Source of the DNA: Mycobacterium sp. 4858 | GTDB lineage: Bacteria; Actinomycetota; Actinomycetes; Mycobacteriales; Mycobacteriaceae | Direction: 5' to 3' | NCBI RefSeq assembly: GCF_900240975.1 | Contig: NZ_LT968776.1 | Span: forward strand, 558,001-622,000 | DNA: 64,000 nt | In this document: positions 11,726 through 21,972 of the stretch, in pieces | Numbering within the stretch: the first letter of the stretch is position 1 | How the letters are laid out: each line of letters starts with the position of its first letter | Translations under genes and position numbers: made by a program | Notes under the pieces: model-generated | Told to the model about the DNA's origin: nothing | What the model saw: the letters and a program-made list of their open reading frames with translations, nothing else | Databases searched by the model: none

Positions 11726-12667
11726 TTGCCGACCAAGAGTTCGTCCACCGCTCGGCGTTCGGGAAGCCGCATCGTGTACGCCGCCGGAGCGGTCTTGTGG
11801 CGGCCGACTGACTCGTCCAACCCCGGCCTCGAGATCGCGGTGATCCACCGTCCCCGCTACGACGACTGGTCACTGCCCAAGGGCAAAGTGGACCCGGGCG
11901 AGACGGCGCCCGTCGCCGCGGTCCGCGAAGTGTGCGAGGAGACGGGCCAGCACGGCGTGCTGGGCAGGCGGCTGGACATGGTGAGCTACCCGATCGAGGC
12001 GGGCGTCAAGAAGGTCTACTACTGGGCGGCGCGCAGCACCGGCGGCGACTTCACCCCCGGTAACGAGGTTGACGAATTGGTGTGGGTGCCGGTGCCGGAC
12101 GCCCTGAACATGCTCACCTATTCGCATGATCGAAAAATGTTGCGCCACTTCATGAAACATCCGGCTGACACGCATACCGTGCTCGTGGTCCGGCACGGCA
12201 CCGCCGGCCGGAAATCGCGCTTCAAGGGCGACGACACCCAGCGGCCGCTGGACAAGCGGGGCCGTGCGCAAGCCGAGGCGCTGGTTCCGCAGCTGCTGGC
12301 CTTCGGCGCCACCGACGTGTACGCGGCCGACCGCCTGCGCTGCCACCAGACGGTGGAACCGCTCGCCGCGGAATTGGGCGTCGCCGTACACAACGAGCCC
12401 GCCCTCACCGAGGAGGCCTACGCCAAGAGTCCCAAACGCGCCCGCAACCGGATGCTGGCCATCGCCGAGCAGCAAGGGACGCCGGTCATTTGCACACAAG
12501 GCAAGGTGATCCCGGACCTGATCGCCTGGTGGTGCGCGCGGGACGGGGTGCGCCCCGACAAGTCGCGCAACCACAAGGGCAGCGCCTGGGTGCTGTCACT
12601 GTCGGGCGGTCGACTGGTGGCAGCCGATCACATCGGCGGGGCGCTGGCCGCCAACGTGCGGGCATAA
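11726..12667 (+). CDS. mutT1: Two-domain Nudix hydrolase / histidine phosphatase MutT1
   Basis: 313 residues. Seen: N-terminal Nudix domain with a full Nudix box ([17 protein letters not shown], about residues 54-70) and a C-terminal histidine-phosphatase domain beginning [19 protein letters not shown]. By family it hydrolyses 8-oxo-dGTP and diadenosine polyphosphates, limiting mutagenesis from oxidised nucleotides. TTG start at 11726, chosen because CAGGAG lies 5 bases upstream and the Nudix domain follows directly. Convergent with hupB; a strong inverted repeat follows the stop. Confidence 0.93.
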   Translation: MPTKSSSTARRSGSRIVYAAGAVLWRPTDSSNPGLEIAVIHRPRYDDWSLPKGKVDPGETAPVAAVREVCEETGQHGVLGRRLDMVSYPIEAGVKKVYYWAARSTGGDFTPGNEVDELVWVPVPDALNMLTYSHDRKMLRHFMKHPADTHTVLVVRHGTAGRKSRFKGDDTQRPLDKRGRAQAEALVPQLLAFGATDVYAADRLRCHQTVEPLAAELGVAVHNEPALTEEAYAKSPKRARNRMLAIAEQQGTPVICTQGKVIPDLIAWWCARDGVRPDKSRNHKGSAWVLSLSGGRLVAADHIGGALAANVRA

Positions 12668-12673
12668 CACGCA

Positions 12674-12712
12674 AATACCCTTCGGGCGCATCGCTGCCAC
12701 CCGAAGGGTATT
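12674..12712. terminator. Bidirectional terminator between mutT1 and hupB
   Basis: Perfect 13-bp inverted repeat AATACCCTTCGGG (12674-12686) and CCCGAAGGGTATT (12700-12712) with a 13-base loop. It sits 6 bases after the mutT1 stop and 24 bases past the hupB stop, so it can serve both convergent genes. No long U tract, as usual for mycobacteria. Confidence 0.8.
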
Positions 12713-12736
12713 CGCGTCTAGAGCGTGACTGTTGAC

Positions 12737-13375
12737 TTAACGGCGACCGCGGCGCGCGGTGGCCTTCTTGGCCGGAGCCTTGCTGGCCGGCCTCTTTGCC
12801 GCAGCCTTCTTGGCGGGAGCCTTGGTGGCGGCCTTCTTCGCCACGACCTTCTTGGCCGGGGCCTTGGTCGCCGCCTTCTTGACCGGAGCCTTGGTCGCGG
12901 CCTTCTTGGCCGGAGCCTTGGTTGCGGCCTTCTTGACCGGAGCCTTGGTCGCCGCCTTCTTGACCGGAGCCTTCTTGGCAGGAGCGGCCTTCTTCGCCGC
13001 GGCCTTCTTGGCGGGAGCCTTCTTCGCCGCGGTCTTCTTGGCCGCGCCGCTTGCCACTACACCACGCTTCACTGCAGGTCCTTCCGACGGGAGACGCTGT
13101 GCGCCAGAGACAACCGCTTTGAATTGAGCACCGGGCCGGAACGCCGGGACGGAGGTCGGCTTCACCTTCACCGTCTCGCCGGTACGCGGGTTGCGGGCCA
13201 CCCGGGCCGCGCGACGCCGTTGCTCGAACACACCGAACCCGGTGATCGTCACACTGTCGCCCTTGTGCACCGCACGCACAATGGTGTCGACGACGTTCTC
13301 GACGGCGGCGGTCGCCTGCCGACGGTCGGTGTTCAATTTCTGTGTGAGCACATCAATGAGCTCTGCCTTATTCAT
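12737..13375 (-). CDS. hupB: Histone-like DNA-binding protein HupB
   Basis: 212 residues. Seen: an HU domain at about 1-90 ([36 protein letters not shown]) and a long, positively charged C-terminal tail (about 100-212) of Lys/Ala/Pro repeats such as AATKAPVKK, resembling eukaryotic histone H1. By family it compacts the nucleoid; M. tuberculosis HupB is also implicated in iron-linked regulation. ATG 13375 after GGAGGG. The tail is built from a 27-bp DNA repeat, so its length can vary between strains. Confidence 0.97.
   Translation of the reverse strand: MNKAELIDVLTQKLNTDRRQATAAVENVVDTIVRAVHKGDSVTITGFGVFEQRRRAARVARNPRTGETVKVKPTSVPAFRPGAQFKAVVSGAQRLPSEGPAVKRGVVASGAAKKTAAKKAPAKKAAAKKAAPAKKAPVKKAATKAPVKKAATKAPAKKAATKAPVKKAATKAPAKKVVAKKAATKAPAKKAAAKRPASKAPAKKATARRGRR
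12854..12961 (-). repeat. 27-bp coding repeats in the hupB tail
   Basis: Four successive 9-residue units [10 protein letters not shown] (HupB residues about 139-174), encoded by 27-bp repeats that differ at few positions. Further degenerate AKKA units flank them. Such coding repeats expand and contract by slippage. Confidence 0.8.
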
Positions 13376-13558
13376 CCAATCCCTCCGACGCTAGTGGTCC
13401 TCGATTTGAACCGACTAGAGCACACGGTAAACCCTCACCCAGCAAATTTCCAAGAGCCACGCGCAATTTCAGGGTCGGACAATCGGCGGTTTCGCAATCC
13501 GGTTGCCGCCCTTGACCGGTGGGAGCACTTGGAAATCGGGCCGGTTTAGTTAGGTGAG

Positions 13559-13582
13559 CGAGAAGAAATTCCGCCCTTCTCG
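13559..13582 (-). terminator. Weak hairpin downstream of leuD
   Basis: CGAGAAG (13559-13565) and CTTCTCG (13576-13582) form a 7-bp inverted repeat with a 10-base loop, just past the leuD stop. Possible terminator of leuCD; the rest of the 212-bp gap before hupB holds only the hupB upstream region, with no other structure seen. Confidence 0.4.
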
Positions 13583-13587
13583 ACCGT

Positions 13588-14190
13588 TCAGGAGGCGGGC
13601 AGAGTGCGCGGTTTCCACTGCGGATAGGCGGCCTCGTATGACTCGATTTTGTCGAGTTTCCGCAGCGTAAGGGCTATATCGTCGAGTCCTTCGAGGAGTC
13701 GCCAGGCCGTGTGGTCGTCAATCTTGAACGGCAACACCGTCGTTCCCGCGGTGATATTTCGATCTTGAAGATTGGCAGTGATTTCCAGTCCCGGGCTCTG
13801 CTCGATGAGCTTCCAAAGCAGTTCCACGCCGTCTTGGGAGACTTCGGCCGCCAAGAGCCCGGCCTTGCCGGCGTTGCCCCGGAAGATGTCACCGAATCGA
13901 GACGAGATGACCACCCGGAACCCGTAGTCCATCAGCGCCCACACGGCGTGCTCGCGCGACGAGCCGGTGCCGAAATCGGGCCCGGCGACCAGGACCGACC
14001 CCCGGTCAAAGGGACTGAGGTTGAGGATGAATGACGGATCCGAGCGCCAGCTGGCGAACAGCCCGTCCTCGAAACCGGTTCGTGTGACGCGCTTCAAATA
14101 CACCGCGGGAATGATCTGATCGGTGTCGACATTGGACCGCCGCAACGGCACACCGATACCGGTGTGGGTGTGAAATGCTTCCATGGTCAT
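13588..14190 (-). CDS. leuD: 3-isopropylmalate dehydratase small subunit
   Basis: 200 residues. With LeuC it isomerises 2-isopropylmalate to 3-isopropylmalate in leucine synthesis. Seen: aconitase swivel-domain features [19 protein letters not shown] at the N-terminus and [17 protein letters not shown] near residue 70. ATG 14190, with an alternative ATG two codons later (14184). leuC stops 18 bp upstream, so the two are co-transcribed. Confidence 0.96.
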   Translation of the reverse strand: MTMEAFHTHTGIGVPLRRSNVDTDQIIPAVYLKRVTRTGFEDGLFASWRSDPSFILNLSPFDRGSVLVAGPDFGTGSSREHAVWALMDYGFRVVISSRFGDIFRGNAGKAGLLAAEVSQDGVELLWKLIEQSPGLEITANLQDRNITAGTTVLPFKIDDHTAWRLLEGLDDIALTLRKLDKIESYEAAYPQWKPRTLPAS

Positions 14191-14208
14191 CCGTTCTTCT
14201 CGATTACG

Positions 14209-15636
14209 TCAGTTCAAATCGGCCGGGGCGGACAATGTGCCGCGAACTGCGGTCGCGGCGGCAACGGCCGGAGACACCAAATGCGTCCGGCCGCCCTTGC
14301 CCTGGCGCCCTTCGAAGTTGCGGTTGGAGGTCGCCGCGCAACGCTCCCCCGGCGCCAGCTGGTCCGGATTCATCCCCAGACACATCGAGCAGCCCGCCTG
14401 TCGCCATTCGGCACCCGCGGCGGTGAAAACCTCGCCCAGCCCTTCGGCTTCGGCCTGGGCGCGTACCCGCATGGACCCGGGCACCACGAGCATCCGCACC
14501 CCGGGAGCCAGCTTGCGGCCGCGCAGCACGTCGGCGACCACCCGCAGGTCTTCAATACGACCGTTGGTACAAGAGCCCACGAACACGGTGTCGACCGCGA
14601 TGTCACGCATCGGAGTGCCCGGACGAAGGTCCATGTAAGCCAACGCTTTCTCGGCGGCCTGTCGCTCGGCGTCGCCCGTCATCAGCTCCGGGTCAGGCAC
14701 GGCCCCGGCCAGCGGCACGCCCTGCCCGGGGTTGGTGCCCCAGGTCACGAACGGGCTCAGCGATGCCGCGTCGAGGTGGACCTCGGTGTCGAAGGCGGCG
14801 CCGGGGTCGGTGTGCAGCTGCTGCCAATAGCGCATCGCCGCGTCCCATTGCGCACCCTGCGGCGCGTGCGGCTTGTCGCGAAGGAATTCGTAGGTGGTCG
14901 CGTCCGGCGCCACCATGCCAGCCCGGGCGCCGGCCTCGATGCTCATGTTGCAGATCGTCATCCGGCCTTCCATCGACAGCGATTCGATGGCGCTGCCGCG
15001 GTATTCGATGACGTGCCCCTGCCCACCACCGGTGCCGATCTTGGCGATCAAGGCGAGAATGATGTCCTTGGCCGTCACGCCGGCGGGCAGTTCGCCGTCG
15101 AGATTGACCGCCATGGTCTTGAACGGCCGCAGCGGCAACGTCTGGGTCGCCAGCACATGCTCGACCTCCGAGGTGCCGATGCCCATCGCCAGTGCGCCGA
15201 ACGCACCGTGCGTCGACGTGTGACTATCACCACAGACGATCGTCATTCCCGGTTGGGTGAGGCCCAATTGCGGCCCGACGACATGCACGATGCCCTGCTC
15301 GATGTCGCCCATCGGGTAGAGCCGAACACCGAATTCGGCGCAGTTGCGGCGCAACGTCTCGACCTGGGTGCGCGACACCGGGTCGGCGATCGGCTTGTCG
15401 ATGTCGATGGTGGGCACGTTGTGATCCTCGGTGGCCAGCGTCAGATCGGGCCGCCGCACCGCTCGTCCGGCCAGGCGTAGCCCGTCGAAAGCCTGTGGGC
15501 TGGTGACCTCGTGCACCAGATGCAGGTCGATGTAGATCAGGTCGGGCGCCCCTCCTTGTTCCGGAGCGCTCCCTTTATCCACAACGTGGTCGTCCCACAC
15601 CTTTTCGGCCAGGGTGCGCGGCTTGCCGGATCCCAT
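14209..15636 (-). CDS. leuC: 3-isopropylmalate dehydratase large subunit
   Basis: 475 residues from ATG 15636; a much longer open frame continues into the divergent regulator but is not coding. It holds the [4Fe-4S] cluster of isopropylmalate isomerase. Seen: [36 protein letters not shown] with one cluster Cys, and [14 protein letters not shown] with the other two, followed by [20 protein letters not shown]. Paired with leuD 18 bp downstream and divergent from an IclR regulator, the probable controller. Confidence 0.96.
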   Translation of the reverse strand: MGSGKPRTLAEKVWDDHVVDKGSAPEQGGAPDLIYIDLHLVHEVTSPQAFDGLRLAGRAVRRPDLTLATEDHNVPTIDIDKPIADPVSRTQVETLRRNCAEFGVRLYPMGDIEQGIVHVVGPQLGLTQPGMTIVCGDSHTSTHGAFGALAMGIGTSEVEHVLATQTLPLRPFKTMAVNLDGELPAGVTAKDIILALIAKIGTGGGQGHVIEYRGSAIESLSMEGRMTICNMSIEAGARAGMVAPDATTYEFLRDKPHAPQGAQWDAAMRYWQQLHTDPGAAFDTEVHLDAASLSPFVTWGTNPGQGVPLAGAVPDPELMTGDAERQAAEKALAYMDLRPGTPMRDIAVDTVFVGSCTNGRIEDLRVVADVLRGRKLAPGVRMLVVPGSMRVRAQAEAEGLGEVFTAAGAEWRQAGCSMCLGMNPDQLAPGERCAATSNRNFEGRQGKGGRTHLVSPAVAAATAVRGTLSAPADLN

Positions 15637-15692
15637 CTGAAATTCGCCTCGATTCCCCTCAAGCGCGGCTCGCGGATCGACCATGGGCTGTG

Positions 15693-15730
15693 ATCTCAGA
15701 ATGCGAGACGCTAGTATCTCCTTGTGAGAC
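15693..15730. promoter_or_regulatory. Candidate IclR operator and leaderless promoter, leuC / IclR gap
   Basis: Two similar inverted pairs: ATCTC-7-GAGAC (15693-15709) and ATCTC-5-GAGAC (15716-15730). The second overlaps the -10-like TAGTAT (15712-15717), 6 bases before GTG 15724, which fits a leaderless start of the regulator gene. The sites lie between divergent leuC and the regulator, where IclR proteins such as corynebacterial LtbR act. Binding is inferred only. Confidence 0.5.
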
Positions 15731-16425
15731 AGCATAGCGGCATCGGGGTTCTCGACAAAGCCGTCGGCATCCTGCACACGATCGCCCAATCCCCCTGCGG
15801 GTTGGCCGAACTGTGCGAGCGGACCGGATTGCCCAGGGCCACCGCGTACCGGTTGGCCGCCGCGCTGGAAGTCCATCGCCTGCTGGCGCGTGACGACGAG
15901 GGGCGCTGGCGACTCGGCCCGGCCGTCACCGAGCTCGCCGCCCATGTCAACGACCCGCTGCTGGCCGCCAGCGCGGGGGTGCTTCCCCTGCTCCGCGAGA
16001 CCACCGGGGAGAGCGTGCAGCTGTACCGCCGCGAGGGCACCACACGGGTCTGCGTGGCGGCCCTGGAACCCGCTGCGGGCCTTCGCGATACGGTCCCGGT
16101 CGGGGCGCGCTTGCCGATGACGGCGGGCTCGGGCGCCAAGGTGCTGCTGGCCCACAGCGACGTTGCGACGCAAAAGGCGGTGCTGCCGTCGGCGAAGTTC
16201 ACCGAGCGCACGCTGGCCGAAGTGCGCCGCCGTGGCTGGGCGCAAAGCGTGGCCGAGCGAGAGCCCGGGGTGGCGAGCGTGTCGGTTCCCGTGCGCGACG
16301 GCCGCGGAGCCGTCGTCGCCGCGATCTCGGTGTCGGGACCCGTCGACCGGATCGGCCGGCGTCCGGGGGCGCGCTGGGCCGCGGACCTGATTTCCGCGGC
16401 CGAGGCGCTCACCCGCCGGCTCTGA
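15724..16425 (+). CDS. IclR-family transcriptional regulator (Rv2989-like)
   Basis: 233 residues. Seen: an N-terminal winged helix-turn-helix ([20 protein letters not shown], about residues 22-41) and a C-terminal IclR effector domain with [17 protein letters not shown]. Divergent from leuC, the position of the Rv2989 gene in M. tuberculosis; the corynebacterial homologue LtbR controls leuB, leuCD and trp genes, so a leucine role is likely but inferred. GTG start probably sits at the transcript 5' end (TAGTAT 6 bases upstream). Paired TCTC/GAGA motifs overlap this promoter, suggesting autoregulation. Confidence 0.88.
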   Translation: MRQHSGIGVLDKAVGILHTIAQSPCGLAELCERTGLPRATAYRLAAALEVHRLLARDDEGRWRLGPAVTELAAHVNDPLLAASAGVLPLLRETTGESVQLYRREGTTRVCVAALEPAAGLRDTVPVGARLPMTAGSGAKVLLAHSDVATQKAVLPSAKFTERTLAEVRRRGWAQSVAEREPGVASVSVPVRDGRGAVVAAISVSGPVDRIGRRPGARWAADLISAAEALTRRL

Positions 16426-16496
16426 AACGTCGCGCGCGAGAAGCGTCTCGGCGACCAGCGCGCAACGTCGCCGGGCGGCCTGACAGACTGACCGCC

Positions 16497-17009
16497 ATGG
16501 GAACCAATCAGCGCGCGAGCATCGTCATGTCGGAAGACGAGATCGCCGACTTCGTCGTCAAGAGCCGCACCGGGACGCTGGCCACCATCGGCCCCGACGG
16601 CCAGCCGCATCTGACCGCGATGTGGTACGCCGTCGTGGACGGCGAGATCTGGCTCGAGACCAAGGTCAAGTCGCAGAAGGCGGTCAACCTCAAACGCGAT
16701 CCGCGGGTGAGCTTCCTGGTCGAGGACGGCGACACCTACGACACGTTGCGCGGAGTGTCATTCGAAGGCGTCGCGGAGATCGTCGATGATCCCGACGTCT
16801 CGCACCGGGTCGGCGTCAGCGTGTTCGAGCGCTACACCGGCCCGTACAGCGACGAGATGAAGCCCTTCGTCGAGCAGATGATGAACAAACGCGTCTGCGT
16901 GCGTATCGTCGCGCGGCGCGCCCGCTCGTGGGACCATCGCAAACTCGGGCTGCCGGCGATGCCGGTGGGTGGCTCCACGGCCCCGGCCGTGCTGGGGACC
17001 GGTCAATAG
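16497..17009 (+). CDS. Pyridoxamine-phosphate-oxidase-like FDOR protein (Rv2991-like)
   Basis: 170 residues with the split beta-barrel fold. Seen: [51 protein letters not shown] and a C-terminal [11 protein letters not shown]. The family (F420/FMN-binding FDORs) is expanded in mycobacteria; members use F420 or other flavins to reduce diverse substrates or sequester the cofactor. Which cofactor this one binds cannot be settled from sequence alone. ATG 16497. It is followed by convergent tRNA genes. Confidence 0.82.
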   Translation: MGTNQRASIVMSEDEIADFVVKSRTGTLATIGPDGQPHLTAMWYAVVDGEIWLETKVKSQKAVNLKRDPRVSFLVEDGDTYDTLRGVSFEGVAEIVDDPDVSHRVGVSVFERYTGPYSDEMKPFVEQMMNKRVCVRIVARRARSWDHRKLGLPAMPVGGSTAPAVLGTGQ

Positions 17010-17016
17010 TTGTTTG

Positions 17017-17089
17017 TAGCCCCGATGGGATTCGAACCCACGCTACCGCCGTGAGAGGGCGGCGTCCTAGGCCGCTAGACGACGGGGCC
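17017..17089 (-). tRNA. tRNA-Glu (CUC anticodon)
   Basis: 73-nt cloverleaf on the minus strand: acceptor GGCCCCG pairs with CGGGGCT (one G-U), D arm, anticodon loop containing CTC, and T arm GTGGGTTCGAATCCCAT. CCA is not encoded. It supplies substrate for GltX and, as Glu, is the product partner of the GatCAB pathway encoded in this window. Confidence 0.95.
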
Positions 17090-17161
17090 AGACACGATCC
17101 GGAGTGCCAGCATAGCTCACACTCAGAAGCCCACCTAATCGCTTGAGGTGGTGACGTTTTG

Positions 17162-17233
17162 CTGGGGTACCAGGACTCGAACCTAGAATGGCTGAACCAG
17201 AATCAGCTGTGTTGCCAATTACACCATACCCCA
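17162..17233 (-). tRNA. tRNA-Gln (CUG anticodon)
   Basis: 72-nt cloverleaf on the minus strand: acceptor TGGGGTA/TACCCCA, anticodon stem GCTGA/TCAGC around loop TTCTGGT with anticodon CTG, and T arm with GGTTCGAGTCC. CCA is not encoded. It lies 72 bp upstream of tRNA-Glu, so both may be one transcript. No glutaminyl-tRNA synthetase is seen; it is expected to be charged through GltX and GatCAB. The 165 bp between it and gltX shows no other feature. Confidence 0.95.
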
Positions 17234-17398
17234 TCGGCTGCCTAAAACCGCTGGTCAACGCCCACTCCGAGCCATATCGCTCCGCTCGGAAGACCGCCGC
17301 CGCCAGCCGTTGTCGGCTTTGTGAGCCGCAGTGCAGACTACCAAAGACTCGGCACACAATCCGCACGCGAGGTCCGCGAGGCCTTAAGCGGCCCCCGC

Positions 17399-18868
17399 CT
17401 ATCCGCCGACTGCTTCCCGCGCGGCGCGTAACCGCAGCAGGCTGCGGTCACGGCCCAGCAGCTCCAGTGATTCGAACAGCGGCGGGCTGATCGTCGTTCC
17501 CGTGGCGGCAACCCTGATCGGACCGAACGCCTTGCGTGGTTTGAGGCCCAGATTTTCGATGAGCGCGGCCTTGAGGGCGGACTCGATGTGCGCCGTGGTC
17601 CAGTCCGTGGCGCCCTCCAGCGCGGCAAGCGCGGCGTCGAGCACCGCGGCCGCGTCCGCGCCGAGCTCCTTGGCCGCGGCCTTGGGGTCGATGGCGTATT
17701 CGTCGTCGTTGAGGAACTTCAGCAGGTCCCACGCGTCTGCGAGCACGACGATGCGGGACTGCACCAGGTCGGCGGCGATGGCGAAGGCGGCGTCATCCAA
17801 CCCGAGCCGATGGCCGTGGGCGTCGAAGTAGTCGCGCAGCCGACCCGCGAAATCCGCCGGCTCGAGCATCCGGATGTGCTCGGCGTTGAGCGCGTCGGCC
17901 TTCTTCTGGTCGAACCGCGCCGGGTTGGAATTGACGTCGACGACGTCGAAGGCGGCCACCATCTCGTCGAGGCTGAACAGGTCACGGTCGTCGGCGATGG
18001 CCCAACCCAGCAACGCAAGGTAATTGAGCAACCCTTCGGGGATGAAGCCCCGGTCGCGGTGGGCGAACAGATTCGACTGCGGGTCGCGCTTGGAGAGCTT
18101 CTTGGTGCCCTCTCCCAATACCGTTGGCAGGTGGGCGAACTCCGGGACGCGGTCGGCGACGCCGACCCGGATCAGCGACTGGTACAGCGCGATCTGTCGC
18201 GGCGTCGAGGGCAGCAGGTCCTCGCCACGCAGCACGTGGGTGATCTTCATCAGCGCGTCGTCACACGGGTTGACCAAGGTGTACAACGGATCTCCGTTGG
18301 CGCGGGTCAGCGCGAAGTCCGGCACGCTGCCCGCGGCGAAGGTGGTGGTCCCGCGCACCAGGTCGTCCCAGGCGAGGTCCTCGTCGGGCATCCGCAGCCG
18401 CACCACCGGCTTGCGGCCCTCGGCCAGGAACGCGGCGCGCTGGGCATCGGTCAAGTGCCGGTCGAAGTTGTCGTACCCCAGTTTGGGATTGCGGCCCGCC
18501 GCGATGTGGCGCGCCTCAACCTCTTCCGGCGTGGAGAACGCATAGTAGGCCTCACCGGCTTCGAGCAATTGGGCCACCACGTCGCGGTAGATCTCCTTGC
18601 GCTGCGACTGCCGGTAGGGGCCGTAGGGTCCGCCGACCTCGGGGCCCTCGTCCCAGTCGAGGCCGAGCCAGCGCAGCGCGTCGAGCAGGGCCAGATAGCT
18701 TTCCTCGCTGTCGCGTTCGGCGTCGGTGTCCTCGATGCGAAAGACGAAGGTGCCCCCGGTGTGCCGGGCATAGGCCCAGTTGAACAGCGCGGTGCGGACC
18801 ATGCCGACATGCGGGGTGCCCGTGGGCGACGGGCAGAACCTGACGCGGACTTTCGTTTCGGCTGTCAC
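17399..18868 (-). CDS. gltX: Glutamyl-tRNA synthetase
   Basis: 489 residues, class I aminoacyl-tRNA synthetase. Seen: [18 protein letters not shown], where HVGM is the HIGH motif, and [12 protein letters not shown] with the KLSKR signature; the C-terminal helical anticodon-binding region follows. In bacteria with GatCAB this enzyme also mischarges tRNA-Gln with Glu. GTG 18868 overlaps the preceding FAH-family stop by four bases (GTGA), so translation is coupled. tRNA-Glu and tRNA-Gln lie just downstream. Confidence 0.97.
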   Translation of the reverse strand: MTAETKVRVRFCPSPTGTPHVGMVRTALFNWAYARHTGGTFVFRIEDTDAERDSEESYLALLDALRWLGLDWDEGPEVGGPYGPYRQSQRKEIYRDVVAQLLEAGEAYYAFSTPEEVEARHIAAGRNPKLGYDNFDRHLTDAQRAAFLAEGRKPVVRLRMPDEDLAWDDLVRGTTTFAAGSVPDFALTRANGDPLYTLVNPCDDALMKITHVLRGEDLLPSTPRQIALYQSLIRVGVADRVPEFAHLPTVLGEGTKKLSKRDPQSNLFAHRDRGFIPEGLLNYLALLGWAIADDRDLFSLDEMVAAFDVVDVNSNPARFDQKKADALNAEHIRMLEPADFAGRLRDYFDAHGHRLGLDDAAFAIAADLVQSRIVVLADAWDLLKFLNDDEYAIDPKAAAKELGADAAAVLDAALAALEGATDWTTAHIESALKAALIENLGLKPRKAFGPIRVAATGTTISPPLFESLELLGRDRSLLRLRAAREAVGG

Positions 18869-19662
18869 GGCTTTCCCTTACGGAGCACGGGATTGGTGAG
18901 CGTTCCGATCCCTTCGATGGTGATGGAGACGGTGTCGCCATGCTCGATCGGACCGACTCCTGCGGGCGTCCCGGTGAGGATGAGGTCGCCGGGCAGCAGG
19001 GTCATCACGGCCGAGATCCATTCGACGATCGCGCCGACGTCGTGGATCATCAGCGAGGTCCGGCTGTGTTGCTTCACTTCGCCGTTGACCTCGGTTCGTA
19101 TCTCGAGATCCGACGGGTCGACGTCGGTGACGATCCACGGCCCCACCGGGCAGAAGGTGTCGTGCCCTTTGGCGCGGGTCCATTGGCCATCGGACTTCTG
19201 TTGGTCGCGCGCGGACACGTCGTTCCCGATGGTGTAACCGAGAATGCTGTCCGCGGCCTGAGCGGCGGAGACATCCTTGCAGGGCCGCCCGATGACGGCA
19301 GCCAGCTCCCCCTCGAAATGCACCGGTGATGCGTTGGCGGGCAAGCGAATCGGCACGTTCGGGCCGATGATGGCCGTGTTGGGCTTGAGAAAGATGATCG
19401 GATCCGGCGCCGCCGGCCCGGTGAGTTCGGCCATTTCCGCGATGTGATCGGTGTAATTCTTGCCGATGCAGACCACCTTGCTGGCCAGTATCGGGGCCAG
19501 CAGCCGCACATCGGGCAGCGGCCATGACCGGCCGGTGAAGTTCGGCGTGCCGAAGGGATGCTCGGCGATCTCGCGGGCGACCATCGCGGCGGGATCGGCG
19601 AGGTCGCCCTCGATGCTGACGAAGGCGACACCGTCCGGGCTGGCGATTCGACCAAGGCGCAT
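18865..19662 (-). CDS. Fumarylacetoacetate hydrolase family protein (Rv2993c-like)
   Basis: 265 residues from ATG 19662 ([11 protein letters not shown]), the natural start; open frame upstream includes ATG 19695 and 19752. Seen: [30 protein letters not shown], the metal-binding [12 protein letters not shown], and [11 protein letters not shown]. The family includes 2-hydroxyhepta-2,4-diene-1,7-dioate isomerases and acylpyruvate hydrolases; the exact substrate is unknown. Stop overlaps the gltX GTG. Divergent from the MFS transporter. Confidence 0.88.
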   Translation of the reverse strand: MRLGRIASPDGVAFVSIEGDLADPAAMVAREIAEHPFGTPNFTGRSWPLPDVRLLAPILASKVVCIGKNYTDHIAEMAELTGPAAPDPIIFLKPNTAIIGPNVPIRLPANASPVHFEGELAAVIGRPCKDVSAAQAADSILGYTIGNDVSARDQQKSDGQWTRAKGHDTFCPVGPWIVTDVDPSDLEIRTEVNGEVKQHSRTSLMIHDVGAIVEWISAVMTLLPGDLILTGTPAGVGPIEHGDTVSITIEGIGTLTNPVLRKGKP

Positions 19663-19757
19663 TTCGTTGAGCCTACTGATGGCCGGTCGGGTCATCGCAT
19701 CGGCAGCGGCCCCGCGAACATCACCAGCGGTTTCCGGCGAATATGCGAGCATGAAGG

Positions 19758-21062
19758 ATGCATACGGGGCCGGCCACCACGCGTGAGCTGGGCGCGGGCG
19801 CCCGCTGGTCCATCATGGTCGTGTCGCTGGTCGCCACCGCGAGTTCCTTCCTCTTCATCAACGGCATCGCGTTCTTGATCCCTTCGCTCCAAGCGGCGCG
19901 CGGAATCCCGCTCGGGGAAGCCGGTCTGCTGTCGTCGATGCCGAGCTGGGGCATGGTGGTCACGCTGGTGCCGTGGGGGTACGTGCTGGACCGCGTGGGC
20001 GAGCGGGAGGTCATGGCAGCGGGTTTGGCGCTCACCGCGGCGGCGGCCTACGCCGCGGCGTCGACGCATTCGATGGTGCTGATGGCCGTCTACTTGTTTC
20101 TCGGGGGCATGGCGGCGGCCAGCTGCAACACCGCCGGCGGGCGGTTGGTCTCGGCGTGGTTCCCGCCGCAGCAACGCGGTTTGGCCATGGGATTCCGCCA
20201 AACCGCGCAGCCCCTCGGAATAGCCCTGGGAGCGCTGGTGATTCCCGAGCTGGGCGAGCACGGGCCGGCTGCGGGGCTGAAGTTCACGGCCTTGGCGTGC
20301 GCGTTGGGAGCGGCGGCGAGCGCGGTCGGCATCATCGACCCGCCCCGCAAGCCCAGGGAGAAGGCCAGCGATTCCGAACTCGCCAACCCCTACCGAGGGT
20401 CGTTGGCGCTGTGGCGAATTCACACGGTAGCCGGGCTGTTGATGGTTCCGCAGACGGTGACCGTCACCTTCATGCTGGTGTGGCTGATCAAGAACCTGCA
20501 CTGGTCGGTGGCGGCCGCAGGCAGTCTCGTCACCCTTTCCCAGCTGCTGGGCGCGCTCGGCCGCGTCCTGGTGGGCCGTTGGTCCGACCGTATCGGCTCT
20601 CGAATGCGGCCGGTCCGCCTCATCGCGGCGGCCGCCGCCGTCACCCTCTTCCTCCTGGCCTGGGCCGACGTTCTGAGTTCGAGTTTTCAGGCGCCCCTGA
20701 TGGTCGCGATCTCGGTGATCGCCGTGCTGGACAACGGTTTGGAGGCCACGGCCATCACCGAATACGCCGGGCCGTTCTGGAGCGGGCGCGCCCTGGGCAT
20801 TCAGAACACCACCCAGCGGGTGTTCGCGGCCGCCGCCCCGCCGCTGTTCGGGGCGTTGATCACCGCCGCGAAATACCCGAACGCATGGATATTGTGCGGA
20901 CTCTTCCCGGCGGTCGCGGTGCCGCTGGTGCCGGCGCGGTTGCTCCCGCCCGGGCTGGAAACTACAGCCCGGCGGCAATCCGTTCGCCGACTTCGCTGGT
21001 GGCGAGCCGCCCGTTCCCACGTGTTGCCAGATAGGCCTCAACGGCCCGATCCACCCGCCTAG
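19758..21062 (+). CDS. MFS transporter (Rv2994-like)
   Basis: 434 residues with about twelve hydrophobic segments, so an integral membrane transporter. Seen: the loop 2-3 motif [32 protein letters not shown], and [16 protein letters not shown] in the second half. Substrate unknown. ATG 19758. The last transmembrane stretch ends about residue 395; the remaining basic tail is encoded by 101 bp antisense to the leuB 3' end, so either the native stop was lost or the overlap is tolerated. Confidence 0.87.
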   Translation: MHTGPATTRELGAGARWSIMVVSLVATASSFLFINGIAFLIPSLQAARGIPLGEAGLLSSMPSWGMVVTLVPWGYVLDRVGEREVMAAGLALTAAAAYAAASTHSMVLMAVYLFLGGMAAASCNTAGGRLVSAWFPPQQRGLAMGFRQTAQPLGIALGALVIPELGEHGPAAGLKFTALACALGAAASAVGIIDPPRKPREKASDSELANPYRGSLALWRIHTVAGLLMVPQTVTVTFMLVWLIKNLHWSVAAAGSLVTLSQLLGALGRVLVGRWSDRIGSRMRPVRLIAAAAAVTLFLLAWADVLSSSFQAPLMVAISVIAVLDNGLEATAITEYAGPFWSGRALGIQNTTQRVFAAAAPPLFGALITAAKYPNAWILCGLFPAVAVPLVPARLLPPGLETTARRQSVRRLRWWRAARSHVLPDRPQRPDPPA

Positions 21063-21972
21063 CGGCGTCGTCCTCCCCGAGATGGGCGAGCAGCAACGAC
21101 ACCGACATGATGGCCGCGGTCGGATCGGCTATACCCCGACCGGCGATGTCGGGCGCGCTGCCGTGCACCGGCTCGAACATCGACGGGTTGGTCCGGGTGG
21201 CATCGATATTGCCGCTGGCGGCCAACCCAATTCCGCCGCACACCGCCGCCGCCAAGTCGGTGATGATGTCACCGAACAGATTGTCGGTGACGATCACGTC
21301 GAAGCGTCCCGGGTCGGTGACCATGAAGATGGTGGCGGCGTCGATGTGTTGGTAGGCGACCTCGACGTCCGGGTAGTCCGCCCCGACCTCGGCCACGATC
21401 CGCGACCACAGCTTCCCGGCGAAGGTCAGCACGTTGGTCTTGTGCACCAGCGTGAGGTGGTTGCGACGGCGCCGGGCGCGCTCGAAGGCGTCGGCCACGA
21501 CGCGGCGCACACCGAAGGCGGTGTTCAGGCTCACCTCGGTGGCCACCTCGTGCGGCGTCCCGGTGCGGATCGCGCCGCCGGTACCGGTGTAGGGGCCTTC
21601 GGTGCCCTCGCGGACCACGACGAAGTCGATGTGCGGGTCTCCGGCCAACGGGCTGCTCACACCGGGATAGAGCCGGCCCGGCCGCAGGTTGACGTGATGA
21701 TCCAGCTCAAAACGCAGGCGCAGCAACAGACCCCGCTCCAGCACGCCGCTGGGCACCGACGGATCGCCGATCGCGCCGAGCAGGATGGCGTCGTGCTGGC
21801 GCAGCTCGGCGAGCACCGATTCCGGCAGCAGCTCACCGCTGGCGTGAAAACGCCGCGCCCCCAAGTCGTAATCCGTCTTCTCCACGCCGGGCAGCACCGC
21901 GTCAAGGACCTTGAGTGCCTCGGCCGTCACTTCCGGCCCGATACCGTCGCCGCCGATAACAGCGAGTTTCAC
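20962..21972 (-). CDS. leuB: 3-isopropylmalate dehydrogenase
   Basis: 336 residues. It oxidises and decarboxylates 3-isopropylmalate to 2-ketoisocaproate, following LeuCD. Seen: [26 protein letters not shown], the metal/substrate segment [17 protein letters not shown] and [21 protein letters not shown] 21972 overlaps the serA stop by four bases (GTGA), so serA-leuB is translated as a pair. Its 3' end overlaps the convergent MFS gene by 101 bp. Confidence 0.96.
   Translation of the reverse strand: MKLAVIGGDGIGPEVTAEALKVLDAVLPGVEKTDYDLGARRFHASGELLPESVLAELRQHDAILLGAIGDPSVPSGVLERGLLLRLRFELDHHVNLRPGRLYPGVSSPLAGDPHIDFVVVREGTEGPYTGTGGAIRTGTPHEVATEVSLNTAFGVRRVVADAFERARRRRNHLTLVHKTNVLTFAGKLWSRIVAEVGADYPDVEVAYQHIDAATIFMVTDPGRFDVIVTDNLFGDIITDLAAAVCGGIGLAASGNIDATRTNPSMFEPVHGSAPDIAGRGIADPTAAIMSVSLLLAHLGEDDAARRVDRAVEAYLATRGNGRLATSEVGERIAAGL

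Noticed and set aside
14209..16245. 678-residue extended LeuC
   Set aside because: The first 203 residues overlap the divergent IclR gene and do not resemble LeuC; ATG 15636 gives the standard length.
17234..17398. T-box or other riboswitch near gltX and the tRNA genes
   Set aside because: The stretch is downstream of gltX on its strand and shows no specifier or antiterminator structure.
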